Of a stretch of 32,416 bases of DNA, positions 29,718-32,416 are shown piece by piece. The notes below the pieces were generated by a model. The model saw only the letters and a list, made by a program, of their open reading frames with translations, ran no database searches and was not told the origin of the DNA. Source of the stretch: Candidatus Altarchaeales archaeon ex4484_96 (lineage in GTDB: Archaea; Altiarchaeota; Altiarchaeia; IMC4; QMZM01); the NCBI GenBank assembly GCA_002254405.1, contig NJDH01000010.1:1-32416 (forward strand), given 5' to 3'. A program made the translations under genes and the position numbers. How positions within the stretch are numbered: position 1 is the first letter of the stretch; each line of letters starts with the position of its first letter.

Positions 29718-30860
29718 TCACAACCCTAAATCCATCTTATCAACCATCGAGCTAATCTCCTGCTGCAGGTTGGGGGGGAGCCCGAGGATGTCGACATCAA
29801 GGAAACCCCTTACGATGACTGAAGTAGCATCATCCCGGCTAAGCCCTCTTGACATTAGATAAGTTATTTCTTTCTCGGCTATTTTCCCGACAGCAGCCTC
29901 ATGAGATAAATCCACGTCTTTTCTCGCCCCAACAAGCTCGGGTATAGCATGTATCACAGACGTGTCATCAAGCAAAAGCCCCTTGCACTCCAGATGCCCT
30001 TTAGCCGGAGACGCATTACCCCTGATAATAGCTCTTGCCTTCACATTCGAATTTTCTTTAGCCATGACCCTGGAAACAATCTCGCCCCTGCATCCCGCGG
30101 CGTTGAATACAACCCCAGAACCAATATCCACCCTGGATTCTCCTCTCGCATATACTATGCTGTTTAATTCCGTTTTCGCGTTAACGCCCTCACAATAAAC
30201 CATCGGATACATCTGCAGGTCTTTGACCGGGCTAAGCAGGATATAATTCGATATGAAGGTCGCGTTCTCCTCCAGGCGGGTTGCGCTCCTGGGTCTCACC
30301 TTCATCTGCTCGCTCCAGTTGTGTATCATGGTGTAATTGAGTTTCGCATCTTTTTTGATAAAAAACTCTGATACACCCAGGTGCTCGCCCCTTTCAGCCT
30401 TGGTATGCATTGAACAACCAGTTATTATCCGCGCCTCAGAGCCTTCTTCGGCAATAACGATATTGTGTACCTTTTGCTTTACTTTCTTACCTGATATCAT
30501 AAGACAGCTTTGCAGGGGGAACTCCACACGCGCACCAGCCATAATCCTGATAAAATAACCACCGCCGAACTCCTCAAACACGCTTTTGGTAACCTCATCC
30601 TTATCCGGCTCAATGATATCCCAAAGGTAATCCTGTAACCATGAATATTTATCTAAGGCATCTTTAGTATCCAATAACTCAAGCCTACCCGCAAAGTGCT
30701 CGTTGACCTTGGATAAAACAAGCGAGTGATCAATGTACATGTAGGTAGCGGATCTTTTATCTTCAGATGCTTCAATACCGGACTTATAGGCTGCCTCAAG
30801 TATCTCATGAGGCAGGTCCGTCAGAGAAGAAACCCTTTTTTTTTCTTTATCCCCCATCAT
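29718..30860 (-). CDS. sufB: Fe-S cluster assembly scaffold SufB/SufD family (SmsB-like)
   Basis: A 380-residue beta-helix protein of the SufB/D family that works with SufC to build Fe-S clusters. The C-terminal half has the family signature: SPAKGHLECKGLLLDDTSVIHAIPELVG, DLSHEAAVGKI, EITYLMSRGLSRDDATSVIVRGF. Cysteines in RGEIVS- and HLECKG-type positions could be scaffold ligands. It overlaps the sufC stop by one base (TAATG), with GGAGG four bases upstream of this ATG; a second ATG three bases on is equally possible. A lone SufB with SufC and no SufD, SufS or SufU fits the minimal archaeal SufBC (SMS) system. Confidence 0.88.
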   Translation of the reverse strand: MMGDKEKKRVSSLTDLPHEILEAAYKSGIEASEDKRSATYMYIDHSLVLSKVNEHFAGRLELLDTKDALDKYSWLQDYLWDIIEPDKDEVTKSVFEEFGGGYFIRIMAGARVEFPLQSCLMISGKKVKQKVHNIVIAEEGSEARIITGCSMHTKAERGEHLGVSEFFIKKDAKLNYTMIHNWSEQMKVRPRSATRLEENATFISNYILLSPVKDLQMYPMVYCEGVNAKTELNSIVYARGESRVDIGSGVVFNAAGCRGEIVSRVMAKENSNVKARAIIRGNASPAKGHLECKGLLLDDTSVIHAIPELVGARKDVDLSHEAAVGKIAEKEITYLMSRGLSRDDATSVIVRGFLDVDILGLPPNLQQEISSMVDKMDLGL

Positions 30861-31609
30861 TAATCCTCCATCGGGTGCCTGACATGGCATTCAGCGCACT
30901 CCCGATATCCCCTCGCAAGTATTGTGTCATATATCTCCCGGGGATTACCTCGACACCATATGCGTCCGTCCATAAGAACACAAGCGTATTTTGAATCAAG
31001 ATGCTCTAGTATATCACCGTGGTGTGTTATGATAAAAGCCGAGGCACCGCTTGCCTTAAGGTATTTTTGCAGCTCCCTGCCAATCAGCTTCAGGCTCTCG
31101 ACGTCAACACCGGAATCGGGTTCGTCAAGCAGGAGCAATTTAGGCTTTAAAGCCATCATCTGAAGCATCTCAGCCCTCTTTTTCTCACCCCCCGAGAAAC
31201 CCAGGTTAATATCGCGGTTGATGAAATCATCCAGCTTAAAGCGCTTAATGAGATTACGCTCCTCTTTGGTTAAATCATCACCGGGCCTTCCGCCTGCGCA
31301 TATTTTTATCATGTCCCGAAGCTTCACTCCCGTGATCTCGGGAGGCAGCTGAAATCCAGTCCCTATGCCTAGCCTGGCTCTCTCATCAACATCCAGGGAG
31401 GTGATGTCCACCCCGTTTAACGTTATGCTACCGCTCGTGATATTATACCCTGGCATGCCGGCTATCGTCAACAAAAGAGTTGTCTTCCCAGACCCGTTTG
31501 GCCCGAAAAAGAGCATTGTGCTTTTTTCAGGTAGATGCAGGTTGATATCCTCCAAGATTCTTTTACCCTCTACTTCAACAGAAAGATTCTCCAGCTCAAG
31601 GATATTCAT
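30860..31609 (-). CDS. sufC: Fe-S cluster assembly ATPase SufC
   Basis: A 249-residue ABC-type ATPase that powers Fe-S cluster assembly on SufB. Motifs: Walker A GPNGSGKTT near residue 33, Q-loop in GFQLPPEITGV, signature LGFSGGEKKRAEML, Walker B LLLLDEPDSGVDVE, and the H-loop IITHHGD. The SGGE and EPDSGLD-like sequence are typical for SufC as opposed to transporters. The ATG at 31609 has AGGTGA four bases upstream; an in-frame TTG at 31627 is less likely. The AGGTGA contains the stop codon of hsp20, so the genes are closely coupled. Confidence 0.93.
   Translation of the reverse strand: MNILELENLSVEVEGKRILEDINLHLPEKSTMLFFGPNGSGKTTLLLTIAGMPGYNITSGSITLNGVDITSLDVDERARLGIGTGFQLPPEITGVKLRDMIKICAGGRPGDDLTKEERNLIKRFKLDDFINRDINLGFSGGEKKRAEMLQMMALKPKLLLLDEPDSGVDVESLKLIGRELQKYLKASGASAFIITHHGDILEHLDSKYACVLMDGRIWCRGNPREIYDTILARGYRECAECHVRHPMED
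30865..30869 (-). promoter_or_regulatory. Shine-Dalgarno site deciding the sufB start
   Basis: GGAGG on the minus strand lies four to seven bases before two adjacent ATG codons and inside the end of sufC. It argues against an upstream start that would add ten residues. Confidence 0.6.
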
Positions 31610-31613
31610 GCTC

Positions 31614-31967
31614 TCACCTGATATCAATCCTCCGCCCGGTTTTCTTTTTGGGCAGATTTATTTCAAGCAAACCCTTCCTAAATGAACAAACTGCTTTATC
31701 TACGTTTAGCGGGGATGGGAGCTTAATCAGCTTCCTGAAGGACGAGTAGATAACACTCTTCTGGTGTGTGCCCCACCTCTCAAAGCAGTGTTTTGTTCTC
31801 ATCTTAGCCTTAATCTCTATCGTATCCTCTGAGAGATTAACCTCAATATCCTCCTTGTTGACGTAAGGCAAATCCGCTGTCACAATATAAACAGAGCCTT
31901 TGTCCTCTACATGAACCAGAGGCTCAAGTGAACCGCCAATATCCCAGCTAGCAGATTTCTTGGTCAT
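31614..31967 (-). CDS. hsp20: Hsp20/alpha-crystallin small heat-shock protein
   Basis: A 117-residue small chaperone. It consists mostly of the alpha-crystallin domain: VYIVTADLPYVNKEDIEVNLSEDTIEIKAK and the terminal GLLEINLPKK with the conserved GxLxIxLPK pattern. The N-terminal arm is short (about 15 residues) and the tail RRIDIR ends with an I-x-I-like pattern used in oligomer formation. Family members hold unfolding proteins. It lies between the PAC2 gene (three bases upstream) and sufC (four bases downstream), so a protein-quality and cluster-assembly group is suggested. Confidence 0.9.
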   Translation of the reverse strand: MTKKSASWDIGGSLEPLVHVEDKGSVYIVTADLPYVNKEDIEVNLSEDTIEIKAKMRTKHCFERWGTHQKSVIYSSFRKLIKLPSPLNVDKAVCSFRKGLLEINLPKKKTGRRIDIR

Positions 31968-31970
31968 TTT

Positions 31971-32416
31971 TTACCTATACATCATCGGTATCTCGTTTTC
32001 CTGGCTTTTTTCCATATCATCGAGTGCACTCTCGGTGCGCTTCATTAAATCCCTGGCCTGAATCTTTATCTCCTCCCCTCCCTCAATGAGTTCGTCAACA
32101 GGTATATTTATTTCAAGGATTGAGTTCAGTTTTTTTATAACAGCCGCTGCGGATTCGGGATCAGGGTATTTAGCATGTGATTCAGCCATGAGATATACTG
32201 CATTCATTTTTTTTCTCATGCACTCGTATATGATAAGAGAATGGGCTCCAACACTAATGCCTTCTTCCATCATTTGTATCCCCCATTTATCCAGTATCTT
32301 ATCTGTTTGCTTGTTTACGCTTATACCATAAACAGCCAGATTATCAACCTCCATTCTCTTGGGGTGGGGTACCCCTCCAAGGGGTATAACCAGCTTCACA
32401 TTTTTGTTATTAAACC
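31971..32416 (-). CDS. PAC2-family protein (proteasome-assembly chaperone homologue), 5' end missing
   Basis: The C-terminal part of a second PAC2 protein. A GTG at 32399 could start the frame, but the frame stays open to the edge and the residues before it (NNKNVKLVIPLGG) align with the KVILLAGISG block of the PAC2 protein at 24126, so the gene continues outside. Shared blocks: MEEGISVGAHSLI, YLMAESHAKYPDPESAAAVI and INIPVDELIE. The chain ends in MMYR, again a hydrophobic-Tyr-X tail that could dock on the proteasome alpha ring. It is upstream of hsp20, sufC and sufB on the same strand, with three bases to hsp20. Confidence 0.85.
   Translation of the reverse strand, partial: FNNKNVKLVIPLGGVPHPKRMEVDNLAVYGISVNKQTDKILDKWGIQMMEEGISVGAHSLIIYECMRKKMNAVYLMAESHAKYPDPESAAAVIKKLNSILEINIPVDELIEGGEEIKIQARDLMKRTESALDDMEKSQENEIPMMYR

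Noticed and set aside
1-32416. CRISPR arrays, insertion sequences, integrases or phage genes
   Set aside because: No regularly spaced direct repeats, transposase-like proteins or long terminal inverted repeats were seen.

Overview
The window is a gene-dense piece of an archaeal chromosome: about 40 genes on both strands, gaps of a few to about 110 bases, and no gene-free stretch above 300 bases. It is archaeal because it carries a histone, aIF-1A, Rio1 kinase, archaeal RNase Z, AMP phosphorylase, SepCysS, PAC2 proteasome-chaperone homologues, a class III signal-peptide pilin and TATA boxes about 25 bases before start codons. Two methanofuran-synthesis genes (mfnD, mfnF) and a complete HdrABC/Mvh electron-bifurcating hydrogenase operon point to a methanogen-related euryarchaeal lineage with C1 metabolism. 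No mcr gene is in the window, so methanogenesis is not shown. The pilin style would also fit Altiarchaeota-like groups; the lineage assignment is tentative.

Layout. 1-1484: mfnD (cut by the window edge) and mfnF. 1517-4363: two copies of a two-gene cassette (RecA/KaiC-like protein without a P-loop plus a three-helix membrane protein) flanking an opposite-strand HAD phosphatase; the membrane gene of copy 1 is frameshifted. 4394-7564: RNase Z, a sugar nucleotidyltransferase and a secretion/pilus ATPase. 7566-9332 (minus): MATE transporter and hisI. 9384-10864: aIF-1A, Rio1 kinase, DUF371. 10861-11505 (minus): orphan lipoprotein. 11617-12988: V4R-V4R-roadblock gene with a frameshift at an A8 run. 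12992-14238 (minus): histone and argC, overlapping. 14342-16476: a PEP synthase gene with two internal deletions.

16541-22934 is the core metabolic operon: hdrA fused to mvhD, mvhG, mvhA, a hydrogenase maturation protease, hdrC and hdrB. The products should form a soluble complex that oxidises H2 and splits the electrons between a disulfide (or similar acceptor) and ferredoxin. HdrA lacks several cluster-binding cysteines of methanogen HdrA, and the MvhD domain has one Cys replaced by Ser. 22972-27190 is a second operon: SepCysS (tRNA-dependent cysteine synthesis), PAC2 protein, SerB-like phosphatase, LL-diaminopimelate aminotransferase and CMP kinase. A lone pilin follows. 27689-29191 (minus) is AMP phosphorylase, divergent from a lysine-rich zinc-ribbon protein. 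29718-32416 (minus) holds a second PAC2 protein (cut by the edge), Hsp20, SufC and SufB.

Many first genes look leaderless (TATA about 25 bases before ATG), while several internal operon genes have clear Shine-Dalgarno sites (GGAGG or GGTGA). Three genes look broken, which may reflect real decay or sequence/assembly errors. No tRNA, rRNA, CRISPR array, insertion sequence or phage gene was recognised.
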